A DNA stretch of 23,696 bases, taken from assembly GCA_041665305.1 (NCBI GenBank), contig JBAYJD010000044.1, positions 1 to 23,696 on the forward strand, in the 5' to 3' direction. The notes beneath the pieces were generated by a model. The model did no database searches, was not told the origin of the DNA, and saw only the letters and a list, made by a program, of their open reading frames with translations. Below, piece after piece: positions 1 through 6,900 of the stretch. The DNA is from YA12-FULL-51-18 sp041665305. GTDB lineage: Bacteria > Elusimicrobiota > Elusimicrobia > Elusimicrobiales > UBA9959. The stretch's first letter is position 1. Each line of letters begins with the position of its first letter. A program made the translations under genes and the position numbers.

Positions 1-108
1 CGGGAAATGCTGATGGATCGCATTTCGCTTATTGATTTATTAAATCTAAACGAGGCAAGGCTGGCTAAACTGCGGTGTCAAGAGCAACAGTTGTTGTTTC
101 AAGTTTAA
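1..108 (+). CDS. C-terminal fragment of a possible TolC-family outer-membrane efflux protein (5' end outside window)
   Basis: The frame is open from the first base and ends at TAA 106-108, giving the last 35 residues of a protein that starts upstream. The visible stretch is one amphipathic helix containing ISLIDLLNLNEARLAKL followed by a Gln-rich end. TolC-family proteins often have a C-terminal helix of the type SLLDLLDAQRALLEARL, so this fragment fits that family. That is pattern recognition on a short piece and could be another helical protein. The next gene on the same strand starts about 35 bases later, so the two may be co-transcribed. Confidence 0.4.
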   Translation, partial: REMLMDRISLIDLLNLNEARLAKLRCQEQQLLFQV

Positions 109-143
109 CCGGACAGGTCTGAATTTCCTTGGAACTTGGGTAT

Positions 144-566
144 ATGCCGGAATTCAGCGAGGCCGAACTGTTTCTGAAGGACAGGGCGGCTTATTATCGC
201 GCACTTGTTTTACGTAACGAATATACGTCGCTTTTACTGCGAAAGGAGGAGATGGCTGACCCCTATCCCGCTTATCGCAGGCGTTGGGCCGAAGCGATAA
301 TGGCGCTTGAAAGTGAGTGCGGAAAAGTGTCAGGTGGCAAAACACCGGCGCAGCATTGCGATTTGCAGCGACAGGAAGAGTTGGGCGCGATCATTAAACA
401 GATATCCGACATATTGGTGATCTTTGAGCGTCCCGGGAATGGGACAGAACTTAAATCAATGTCCAGGAAAACGTCCAGGAACGGATTTATCAAACAAAGG
501 CGCCACATGATTGAGGAATTGTCAACGCGATTCGAAGATCTGGCCAAATTTCAGAAAGTTCCATGA
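144..566 (+). CDS. hypothetical protein, about 140 aa, charged and helical
   Basis: I do not recognise this protein. From ATG 144 it has 140 residues; a TTG at 129 would add five. Neither start has a clear ribosome binding site. The product has no signal peptide or membrane segment and is rich in Glu, Arg and Lys. It looks largely alpha-helical, with a possible coiled-coil near the end (residues about 105-135). It lies on the same strand as the preceding partial gene, roughly 35 bases downstream, and faces the lipoprotein gene on the other strand across a gap of about 43 bases. Base composition is lower in GC than the genes after 2.1 kb, as for the rest of this left end. It could be a small cytoplasmic protein of an operon whose rest lies outside the window. 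Confidence 0.5.
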   Translation: MPEFSEAELFLKDRAAYYRALVLRNEYTSLLLRKEEMADPYPAYRRRWAEAIMALESECGKVSGGKTPAQHCDLQRQEELGAIIKQISDILVIFERPGNGTELKSMSRKTSRNGFIKQRRHMIEELSTRFEDLAKFQKVP

Positions 567-609
567 GGGAGAACTGGATCTTGCCGGCGTCGCCCAAAGA
601 TTAGGCGTT

Positions 610-1143
610 TTAAGAGGGGGAGCCTGCCGTGTCTTTATGTGTCGCATCGAGGGCCGCGTTAAAAATAGCGGCCGGACTGAAAATTACCGTAACCTGCAAC
701 ATGTCCGAAATCTGAGTGCCTGTTTTTGTTGATCTATATTGGAGCGCGTATCTTAACATATCCCCATTTTCGTTCTTCCAGTCCGCAAGCCACTGATAAA
801 CTTTTCCGGTTTTATCGATATAATTCTCCCAGCCTATGACATGTGAAGTCGGTGTGCCGGGGTTTAAAGCATCTTCCTTGAGGGCTATCCAGCCGGACAC
901 TTTCAATTGTGCTGAAATTTGTTTAAGCGCCTGTGATGCAGGATATGATTCCGTGAGTTTATAGAAAACCTGATCCGTTCCGCGATATTTGGAGTATTTT
1001 ACTTCCATCGCCCCCGGAAGGACAATCAATGCCTTGGAATATTGAGCCGGGTCCTGGCTGGGCGGCCTGTGACAACCAACAGCGCCAAGGAGCAATACGA
1101 CCATAAATCTCGTGAATATTGCCGATATGTTTGTCCGATCCAT
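610..1143 (-). CDS. putative lipoprotein, 177 aa, unknown function
   Basis: The N terminus has a basic region (MDRTNISAIFTR), a hydrophobic core FMVVLLLGAVG and then Cys24, which fits a signal peptidase II lipobox (AVGC). The mature protein would be anchored by lipidated Cys24 and face the periplasm. No enzymatic motif is visible. The mature part has a WENYIDKTGKVYQWLADW stretch and several Tyr-rich beta-like segments, suggesting a small globular beta domain. A -10 hexamer TATAAT lies at 1150-1155 on the minus strand, only six bases before the ATG, so the mRNA may be leaderless. Met14 as an alternative start would leave too short a signal peptide, so ATG 1143 is preferred. I cannot assign a family. 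Confidence 0.6.
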   Translation of the reverse strand: MDRTNISAIFTRFMVVLLLGAVGCHRPPSQDPAQYSKALIVLPGAMEVKYSKYRGTDQVFYKLTESYPASQALKQISAQLKVSGWIALKEDALNPGTPTSHVIGWENYIDKTGKVYQWLADWKNENGDMLRYALQYRSTKTGTQISDMLQVTVIFSPAAIFNAALDATHKDTAGSPS

Positions 1144-1149
1144 GTGTGT

Positions 1150-1155
1150 ATTATA
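1150..1155 (-). promoter_or_regulatory. -10 hexamer upstream of the lipoprotein gene
   Basis: TATAAT on the minus strand is followed by ACACAC and the ATG of the lipoprotein gene at 1143. Normal -10 to +1 spacing puts transcription start at or next to the A of the ATG. No convincing -35 hexamer lies 17 bases upstream. A box resembling CCGTAGTA sits 37 bases upstream of this -10, which is not the 60-61 spacing of the six-member promoter family described elsewhere in this window. Confidence 0.4.
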
Positions 1156-1414
1156 TCAATAATTCAAGGCAGGCTCGTGGGCTTTACTACGGGAACCGAA
1201 AATATCAAACTCAATCATAAAATTACGGGGCGATTACAAGACGGTGCTCTATCACTTTGTTGCGGTGAAGTTTAATCTCCATTTCTGGTGTCCACCTGAG
1301 TGTCCATCGGCCACTAAAACCGGGCAATACCGGGTAAAGCGGCGGAGGGGGTACAAAAGGATTTCACGAAGAGGGCTAAGGCCTGATAAGATTGGTTAAA
1401 GTCGTCTGTAACCT
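1156..1414. other. intergenic stretch without a recognisable gene
   Basis: Both strands were read in all frames. A frame on the plus strand stays open from about 1158 to 1397 but has no start codon and no recognisable protein. A minus-strand mini-ORF near 1226-1282 encodes only 19 residues. An inverted repeat GGTTA/TAACC flanks 1394-1413. Nothing else is supported. The stretch lies between the lipoprotein promoter and the tRNA remnant and may be what an integration or deletion event left behind. Confidence 0.4.
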
Positions 1415-1451
1415 GTGTAAGAGAGGCGCTCTACCGCTGAGCTAACCGCGC
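1415..1451 (-). pseudogene. 5' half of a tRNA-Val(UAC) gene; 3' half missing
   Basis: Read on the minus strand this shows a 7-nt acceptor strand (GCGCGGT), TA, a perfect D arm (GCTC, loop AGCGGTA, GAGC), G26, the 5' anticodon strand CCTCT and a 7-nt anticodon loop CTTACAC with anticodon TAC. The next bases are AGGTTACAG instead of the pairing AGAGG. No T arm (GGTTCGA type) and no 3' acceptor strand complementary to GCGCGGT follow within the next several hundred bases. A TATAAT box lies 12 bases upstream, so the promoter is preserved. The break at the 3' edge of the anticodon loop is a place where tyrosine integrases and tRNA introns commonly act. It is most simply a truncated tRNA left by recombination. 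Confidence 0.65.
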
Positions 1452-1462
1452 TAGCGTTCTTA

Positions 1463-1468
1463 ATTATA
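1463..1468 (-). promoter_or_regulatory. -10 hexamer of the truncated tRNA gene
   Basis: TATAAT on the minus strand lies 11 bases before the first tRNA nucleotide at 1451, the usual distance for a bacterial tRNA promoter. The -35 region is weak (TTCCTG with 18-nt spacing is the best match). It supports the view that a once-functional tRNA gene started here. Confidence 0.45.
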
Positions 1469-1474
1469 CTAGAT

Positions 1475-1900
1475 AATTTGCGGTTTCAGGAAATCGCTTC
1501 AATTGTCGCCGTATTCGAGTCCGTACGCGTAGTGCCGGCGATGAACTGGTAAATATACGAACGGATCGCTGCGCCGGCGCTTAACCGGGGAAATGAAGAG
1601 AATTTCCTGGGCCGATAAACCTAACCTCTGGCCAAATCACTGAGAGTCCCGTGAATCATGATATCTGGTGTCTGCCTACGAAGGGAGCGCGCGAGCTTAA
1701 TATAGATATATTCTGCCGATAGAAAGCGGGGGCTCCAAATGTTTTAAATTCGTGAAGCGGAAATAGCCTGATGTCCGCCGGGCCGTTCTGCGCTCGAATT
1801 CTACCTATATCCCAGCGTATAAGTCCGTATAGTATGTCAGGGCGGACAAAGAGTAATGTGGAGATTAAGGGGATCAGATGCCGTATATTAATGTCGGTGA
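1475..1900. other. intergenic stretch, probably decayed sequence
   Basis: This stretch of more than 400 bases has no ORF I would call a gene. An open minus-strand frame over 1656-2042 gives a 128-residue translation with no recognisable motif. Part of it lies opposite the hydrolase remnant, so it is probably fortuitous. The plus strand carries several stops in the frame of the hydrolase remnant, consistent with decay of the missing N-terminal part of that gene. Confidence 0.4.
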
Positions 1901-2089
1901 AAAACCCCAGGACCATATCGACCTCTGGGAATAAAGAACGGGCCGCACGGCCTGATATGGACCCATGCGGAGCAGGTGAACCATGAACTGACCGGTTTTC
2001 TCGGCCGGAAGGATGTACAGGCGCAACGAAGCGGCCGGCCAACGACGAGCTTTGCCCGGGTGCGTGGCGCCGAGGGCGATATCCGATAG
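1901..2089 (+). pseudogene. C-terminal remnant of an alpha/beta-hydrolase (chloroperoxidase/arylesterase-like) gene
   Basis: An open frame without a start codon, preceded directly by TGA at 1898, reads GPHGLIWTHAEQVNHELTGF at 1940-1999 and ends at TAG 2087-2089. In alpha/beta-hydrolases of the non-heme chloroperoxidase/arylesterase type, the catalytic His lies in a GAPHGLxxTH motif followed by a helix such as ADEVNRALLDFL, the last helix of the fold. The match covers exactly that region. The nucleophile elbow (GxSxG) and the rest of the enzyme are not visible upstream in any frame. This is therefore a decayed or truncated gene, not a functional enzyme. The residues after the helix (about 28) are not recognisable. 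Confidence 0.55.
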
Positions 2090-2101
2090 GATTTAAACAC
2101 C

Positions 2102-2908
2102 ATGGAATTATTCTCTGGAAAACATTTAAAGTTAAGGCGGACGCTTGCGATAGCTATCGCCTGCGCGGCTTTTCCGTCTACGGCCGTCAGGGCGGAGGAC
2201 TGGAAATTCAGTTCTTCGGTTAACTATGACACCGGCAAATACGGCACATCCGACCGCACCAATTCGATCTATGTGCCGTTCACGCTTAAACGATACTACG
2301 GCGGCGCGGATCTGTCCGTGACGGCGCCGTACCTGCGCCAAAGTTCCACCGGTCAGATAGTCTGGGTCGGCGGAACGCCGGTGCGAACTGCCAGGGGGAA
2401 AGCGACAACGGCAACTTCCGAACAGTCCGGCCTTGGCGATATAACGGTGCGCGGAACCTGCCCGCTCAAACGGAACAAGTCTAAGTCCTTTGACCTCGCG
2501 CTGGCCGGCAGGATTAAACTGCCCACCGCCTCCAAAAACAAGGGGCTGGGCACCGGTGAATTTGACGAGGGGGCCGGGCTCGAATTCTCCAAAGAGGTCA
2601 TTCCAGGCTGGACCATGCTTGCCGACGGCTACTATACCTTGATCGGGGACCCGCCCGGTGCGAACTTTAACGACCAGGTCTCTCTGGACCTTGGTTTTTA
2701 CAGACCCCTGCGCGAAAACCTGAGCTTGACCGTGCTTTTTGAGACCCAAAGCGCCATAGTTGACGGGAACGCGGCCCCCCGCAGCATCAGCGGCACGCTT
2801 TCATACAGCGTGCCGGAAGGAACTCAGTTTTCCAGCGGGTTGACACTGGGCATGTCCGATGGCAGCCCTGACATAGGCATAAGCGCCGGTTTCAGCCGGA
2901 AGTTTTAA
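2102..2908 (+). CDS. outer-membrane beta-barrel protein, Phenol_MetA_deg-like
   Basis: This 268-residue secreted protein has a signal peptide (residues 1-31, cleavage likely after AVRA, before EDWKF). The mature part is a series of amphipathic beta strands ending in Phe (FSRKF), as outer-membrane barrels do. The pattern of alternating strands with SGLGDITVRG, IKLPTASKNKGLGTGEFDEG and YYTLIGDPPG resembles the Phenol_MetA_deg/transporter family (PF13557), whose members are predicted channel-like barrels of mostly unknown substrate. ATG 2102 is preceded by AGGA about ten bases upstream, a modest ribosome binding site. The next gene starts 30 bases after its stop and probably shares its transcript, which ends at the terminator near 3600. 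Substrate and function cannot be read from the sequence. Confidence 0.75.
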   Translation: MELFSGKHLKLRRTLAIAIACAAFPSTAVRAEDWKFSSSVNYDTGKYGTSDRTNSIYVPFTLKRYYGGADLSVTAPYLRQSSTGQIVWVGGTPVRTARGKATTATSEQSGLGDITVRGTCPLKRNKSKSFDLALAGRIKLPTASKNKGLGTGEFDEGAGLEFSKEVIPGWTMLADGYYTLIGDPPGANFNDQVSLDLGFYRPLRENLSLTVLFETQSAIVDGNAAPRSISGTLSYSVPEGTQFSSGLTLGMSDGSPDIGISAGFSRKF

Positions 2909-2938
2909 CGATAATGTCGGGAAAATAAAGGAGAGAAG

Positions 2939-3496
2939 ATGAAAAATAATAGACTGCGGCTGATGTTAGCGGGGTTGTTTTTGTGCGCGGCGGCTGTTCC
3001 CGCCTTCGCCCAGGGAAAATCCAAAGATGATAAGAAGCTGGAGGCCGGCGCCGTGGAACTGGACAAAAGCGCCGCCGGGCCTGAAGGGCAGCAGCGGGTT
3101 GCCGACAGGATAAAAACGGAGTTCGGAGTGGATGACGCCCGCGTGCAAAGCCTGCGCGACACGAATATGGGCTATGGCGAGATTTCCATAGCGCTGGGTC
3201 TGGCCCAGTGTTTGCCTGGCGGCATTACGGATGCCAATGTGCAAAAGGTGATGGCGCTGCGTCAGGGCCCGCCGGTTATGGGCTGGGGTAAGATAGCCAA
3301 GGACCTCGGTTTAAAACTCGGGCCGGTGGCAAGCAAGGTCCATAAGATGTCCGTCGAGGCGCGTAAGCAGGAAAAAGTCGGCAAGGCGAACAAGGATAAA
3401 AAAGAGAAGGGTGAAGGAATGGGAAAACCGGAAAGGCATGAAAGGGCCGAAAAGATGGAGCGGCCGGAAAGGCCTGAGAAGGGCGGTAAACATTAA
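2939..3496 (+). CDS. small secreted protein with a highly charged C-terminal tail
   Basis: The 185-residue product has a clear signal peptide (residues 1-24, cleavage after AFA). ATG 2939 has a good ribosome binding site (AAGGAG, five bases upstream). The mature protein has two related segments: about 69-90 (SLRDTNMGYGEISIALGLAQ) and about 104-127 (VMALRQ, then GWGKIAKDLGL). Each reads roughly L-R-x-G/N-x5-G-Y/W-G-x-I-A-x-x-L-G-L, so it seems to hold a duplicated short helical motif. From residue 139 the protein turns into a low-complexity Lys/Glu/Arg tail with repeated PER/HERAEK units. I do not recognise a named family. Export plus a polyelectrolyte tail suggests binding to an envelope polymer or a partner, which is speculation. 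It is likely the last gene of a two-gene operon with the barrel before it. Confidence 0.7.
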   Translation: MKNNRLRLMLAGLFLCAAAVPAFAQGKSKDDKKLEAGAVELDKSAAGPEGQQRVADRIKTEFGVDDARVQSLRDTNMGYGEISIALGLAQCLPGGITDANVQKVMALRQGPPVMGWGKIAKDLGLKLGPVASKVHKMSVEARKQEKVGKANKDKKEKGEGMGKPERHERAEKMERPERPEKGGKH

Positions 3497-3544
3497 CCCG
3501 GATCCTGCGGCTTTCTGGCTGATTTTTTGTTGAGATCATAAAGA

Positions 3545-3602
3545 AGGACGGCGATCCGCCGTGATCCCGTAAGGGGATCGGGCGGAGCCGTCCTTTTTTT
3601 AT
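3545..3602 (+). terminator. rho-independent terminator
   Basis: A long GC-rich hairpin is built of three pairing blocks: AGGACGGC (3545-3552) with GCCGTCCT (3587-3594), TCCGCC (3555-3560) with GGCGGA (3581-3586), and GATCCC (3563-3568) with GGGATC (3574-3579). The loop is GTAAG. A run of seven T follows (3594-3600). It closes the two-gene barrel/secreted-protein unit. Confidence 0.85.
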
Positions 3603-3654
3603 TACTGCGAGTTGAACGCCTCGCACATCTTGCCTTGAATCTCCGGGAATTTGA

Positions 3655-3674
3655 GGGAGAAAGACCTTTCTCCC
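3655..3674. repeat. perfect inverted repeat, 9-bp arms
   Basis: GGGAGAAAG and CTTTCTCCC are separated by two bases. With so short a loop the top pairs cannot all form. It lies between the strong terminator and the promoter of the CheB/CheR kinase, in about 350 bases without genes. No T tract follows, so it is not an obvious terminator. It may be an operator or a relic. Confidence 0.4.
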
Positions 3675-3717
3675 TTAACTCCGATACGAGAATGGATAAA
3701 ACTCCGTGTCTGGTACG

Positions 3718-3744
3718 ATAAAATGTCGTCTTGCGACATTTTAT
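3718..3744. repeat. perfect inverted repeat, 11-bp arms and 5-nt loop
   Basis: ATAAAATGTCG (3718-3728) and CGACATTTTAT (3734-3744) flank TCTTG. The A/T-rich outer part makes it symmetric enough to act as a weak bidirectional terminator, or as a site for a dimeric regulator. It lies 110 bases upstream of the promoter of the CheB/CheR kinase. The rest of 3603-3854 shows nothing I can name. Confidence 0.45.
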
Positions 3745-3854
3745 TATGACTAAATCGCGCTGGTGCGGTTTCGGTTACTGGAATTGCGCGGAATAATTCT
3801 GTTCCCTGATCCCACCATTTTCTTGATAGTTAAAGTGAGAATATCTATTCATAT

Positions 3855-3921
3855 CCGTAACACTACTTATATGCGTAAGTAAAGGTCCGCATTAGAAGAT
3901 AACGGTCCCTTTGGGTATAAT
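3855..3921 (+). promoter_or_regulatory. member D of the shared two-box promoter family, upstream of the CheB/CheR kinase
   Basis: Box 1 is CCGTAACACTACT (3855-3867), box 2 is GTCCGCATTA (3885-3894), and the -10 hexamer is TATAAT (3916-3921), 61 bases from the start of box 1. This is the same order and spacing as in the five sister sites. There is no -35 hexamer 17 bases before the -10. The ATG of the leader ORF lies 33 bases downstream of the -10 start, close to the 32-34 bases seen at two other members. Box 2 is the least conserved of the strong members. Confidence 0.6.
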
Positions 3922-3948
3922 TGTTGTATACTATCGGAAGGCGGGGAT

Positions 3949-3999
3949 ATGCCAGAGGGGTTCATATCGCACATCGTACATCGCACAAAAGGCATGTGA
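3949..3999 (+). CDS. possible 16-residue leader peptide overlapping the CheB/CheR kinase start
   Basis: ATG 3949 has a plausible ribosome binding site (GGAAGGCGGGG just upstream) and sits at the expected distance from the -10 hexamer at 3916. It encodes MPEGFISHIVHRTKGM and stops at TGA 3997-3999. That stop overlaps the GTG at 3996 proposed as the kinase start, itself poorly served by a ribosome binding site. This arrangement would couple kinase translation to the leader. It could also be chance. No composition bias such as a run of one amino acid is visible. Confidence 0.35.
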   Translation: MPEGFISHIVHRTKGM

Positions 4000-6900
4000 A
4001 GGGGACCGGCAAGCTTCTTTTTCCGGTAGCCGCCATCGGCGCTTCCGCCGGCGGGCTTAAAGCGTTCTCGGACCTTCTGGGCGGCCTGCCGCCGGCGCCC
4101 GGGATCGCGTTCGTCATTGTTCCCCATCTGGCCCCCCAATATAAGAGCCAGCTGGCCGAGATCCTGGCGCGGAACACCAGGCTTCCGGTCGGAGAAGTAA
4201 AAAACGGAGAAAAGGTCCTGCCCAACCGGATCTATGTCCTCCCTCCGAACCGCGCTATGCTGATAAAGCGCGGGGCGCTCCATCTTTCCTCATTCGGGCA
4301 CAAGTCCGACTGGCGCAATCCCATAGACAGCTTCTTCCGCTCTCTGGCCTTGGACCGGAAGAAGGGCGCCATCGGGGTGCTCTTGTCGGGGGAAGGGGAT
4401 GACGGAACGGACGGTTTGCGCGCTATCAAAGAAAGCGGCGGAAGAACTTTCGCGCAGGACGGGGCCACCGCGGCTCATCCCAGCATGCCCAATTCAGCCG
4501 CCGCCGCCGGTTTTGCGGACCTGGTGCTTTCACCGGTCGAGATCGGAAAACGGCTCGTCTCCGCCTCCGGCGTCGTCCGGTTCCAGGACAGGAGGGGGCC
4601 GCGCAACAAGCCGAAAGGCGAACAAACCCTTAACGGTATACTGGAGCTTCTGCGGACCGCCAAGGGGGTGGACTTTGAATTGTATAAACAAAGCACGCTG
4701 CGCCGGCGCATCCAAAGGCGCATGACGCTCAAGCGGGTCCGCGAACCTGAGAGATATTTCAACATGCTTAAAGCGGACCCCGCGGAAGTAGAGAGGCTTT
4801 ACGGCGATATTCTGATATGCGTGACCTCGTTCTTCCGGGAACCGGACGCTTTTAAAGTTTTAAAGCGCGAGATCTATCCGCGCATCCTGAAAAACAGGCC
4901 GGCCGGCGCGCCGGTCCGCATCTGGGTTCCCGGCTGTTCCACGGGCGAAGAGGCCTATTCTCATGCCATAAACCTGATGGAGTTCCTTGGCCCGCGGGCC
5001 GTCCAGATCCCTTTCCAGATCTTCGCCACGGATGTCAACCCGGCCGTCATAGAAAAAGCCCGCCTGGGGCTCTATCCCAAAAAGATCAAGGCTGATGTTT
5101 CCCCCGAGCGGCTGCGGCGTTTTTTTCTTGAGACGAAGGACGGTTACCGCATTTCCCCGGTCATCCGGGAGCGCTGTGTGTTCACCGCCAAGAACCTGTT
5201 GAAGGACCCGCCTTTTATAAATCTGGACCTGGTCAGCTGCCGCAATCTGATGATCTACCTGGGGCCGTCGCTGCAGGAAAAAGTATTGCAGATCTTCCAA
5301 TACGCCTTGAAACCCCGGGGTATCCTCATGCTGGGCCATTCTGAAACCATCGGAGATCCCGCCGGAGGCTTTTCGCTTTTGGATGTGAATATAAAAGTTT
5401 TTTTCGAACGGACTTCGGTCTCCAACATGCCTCCTGATTTTATAAAATTCGGCCGTTTCATGGCCCCGGAGCCGGGTTTTAAGGACCTTGCGCAAAGCGG
5501 GGAATTGCAAAACAAAACGGTCCAGGACGCGCCGGACCTGCAAAGAGAGCTGGAGAGCGTGCTGCCCGCCCGTTATGTTCCCAACGGCGTCATAATCAAC
5601 GGCGATCTGGAGATCCTGCGGTTCCTCGGGGATACCTCGGCCTATCTCAGGCCTGCTCCCGGCAAGCCGGGCATGAACCTGCGCCGCATGTCCTCAGGAG
5701 AGCTGCTCCTGGAATTACGGACGGCCGTCCATATGGCTAAAAGATCCGCCTGCGCCGTCCGCAAGGAGATCTCCGCGCCGCATGCTCCCCGCGCAAAGGC
5801 GGGGTGCGCCCGGATCGAGGTCCTGCCGATCAAAACCCAGCCTCAACAGGATTATTTCCTCGTCTTGTTCGAGGAAATTGTGAACGCGGAGCCGGTCAGG
5901 GCGCGGACCGGCGCGGTACGGGGGAGCAGGGACAGCCGCCGCGTCATTGAGCTTAAGGAAGACCTGGCGGCCTCCGGAGAGCAGCTCAAGGCCATTATTG
6001 AAGAGCAGGAGTCGAACAATGTGAAGCTTAAGGTCTCCAACGAGGAGCTCCTTTCCGGCAACGAAGAACTGCAGAGCGTCAATGAAGAGTTCGAGACCGC
6101 CAAGGAAGAGCTTCAATCCACTAACGAGGAACTGGTCACTTCCACCGAAGAGCTCGGCGACGCCAACCGGGTGTTGAACCTGGCCAATAACGATTTTTCC
6201 AACCTTTTGGCCAACATCGATATCCCGATCGTCCTGTTGGGCCCGGACCTGGCCGTCCGCCGCTTTACGCCGCCGGCGGAGAAAGCGCTGGAGATGTCCC
6301 AGGATAAGATAGGGCGGTCTATCGCGGATATAAGGCTGCCGCTGAGGCTTCCGAACTTAAAACAGCTGCTTCTGGGCGTGATCAGGACCGGCCATGTCCA
6401 GAAGCTGGAAGTCCAGGGCGCGCAAGGCCGCTGGCACTACCTCTTTATCCGGCCCTACCGGACCGACAAAAGCAAGACCGAAAGAAGCCGGATCGACGGC
6501 GCCGTGATGGCGCTCGTAGATATCCAGGAGCGGAAGCTGGCGGAAAGGAACCTGCTGCGCCTGGCTACGGTCGTGCTCGACTCCAATGACGCCGTCATCA
6601 TCTGCGATCTTAACGACCGGATCACCGCGTGGAACAAAGGCGCGCAAAAAATGTACGGCTACTCCGAAGAGGACGCCTTAGGGATGAATATCAGGCGGCT
6701 GATGCCGGAAAACAAGCCCATCCGCGCGCGGGAACTGGTCCGGGTAGCCGCGGCGCAGGGAAAGAAAGGGGCGCCGATCGAGGCCCGGCGCCATACGAGG
6801 GGCGGACGGATCCTGGATGTGCTGCTGACGGTTACGGTGCTTCGCGATGAGAAAGGCCGGCCCGTGGAGGTGGTGACCACCGAGAGGGACATCACGGAGC

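Noticed and set aside
1158..1397. Long open frame on the plus strand between the lipoprotein gene and the tRNA remnant
   Set aside because: It has no usable start codon and reads as no known protein; considered as an integrase end but nothing supports that.
1656..2042. A 128-residue open frame on the minus strand
   Set aside because: No recognisable motif, no ribosome binding site, and it lies partly opposite the hydrolase remnant whose frame does carry a known motif. Likely fortuitous.
2074..2091. GGGCGATATCCGATAG upstream of the barrel gene as a seventh element
   Set aside because: It resembles part of the box 2 region, but there is no box 1 at 31 bases and no -10 hexamer before the ATG.
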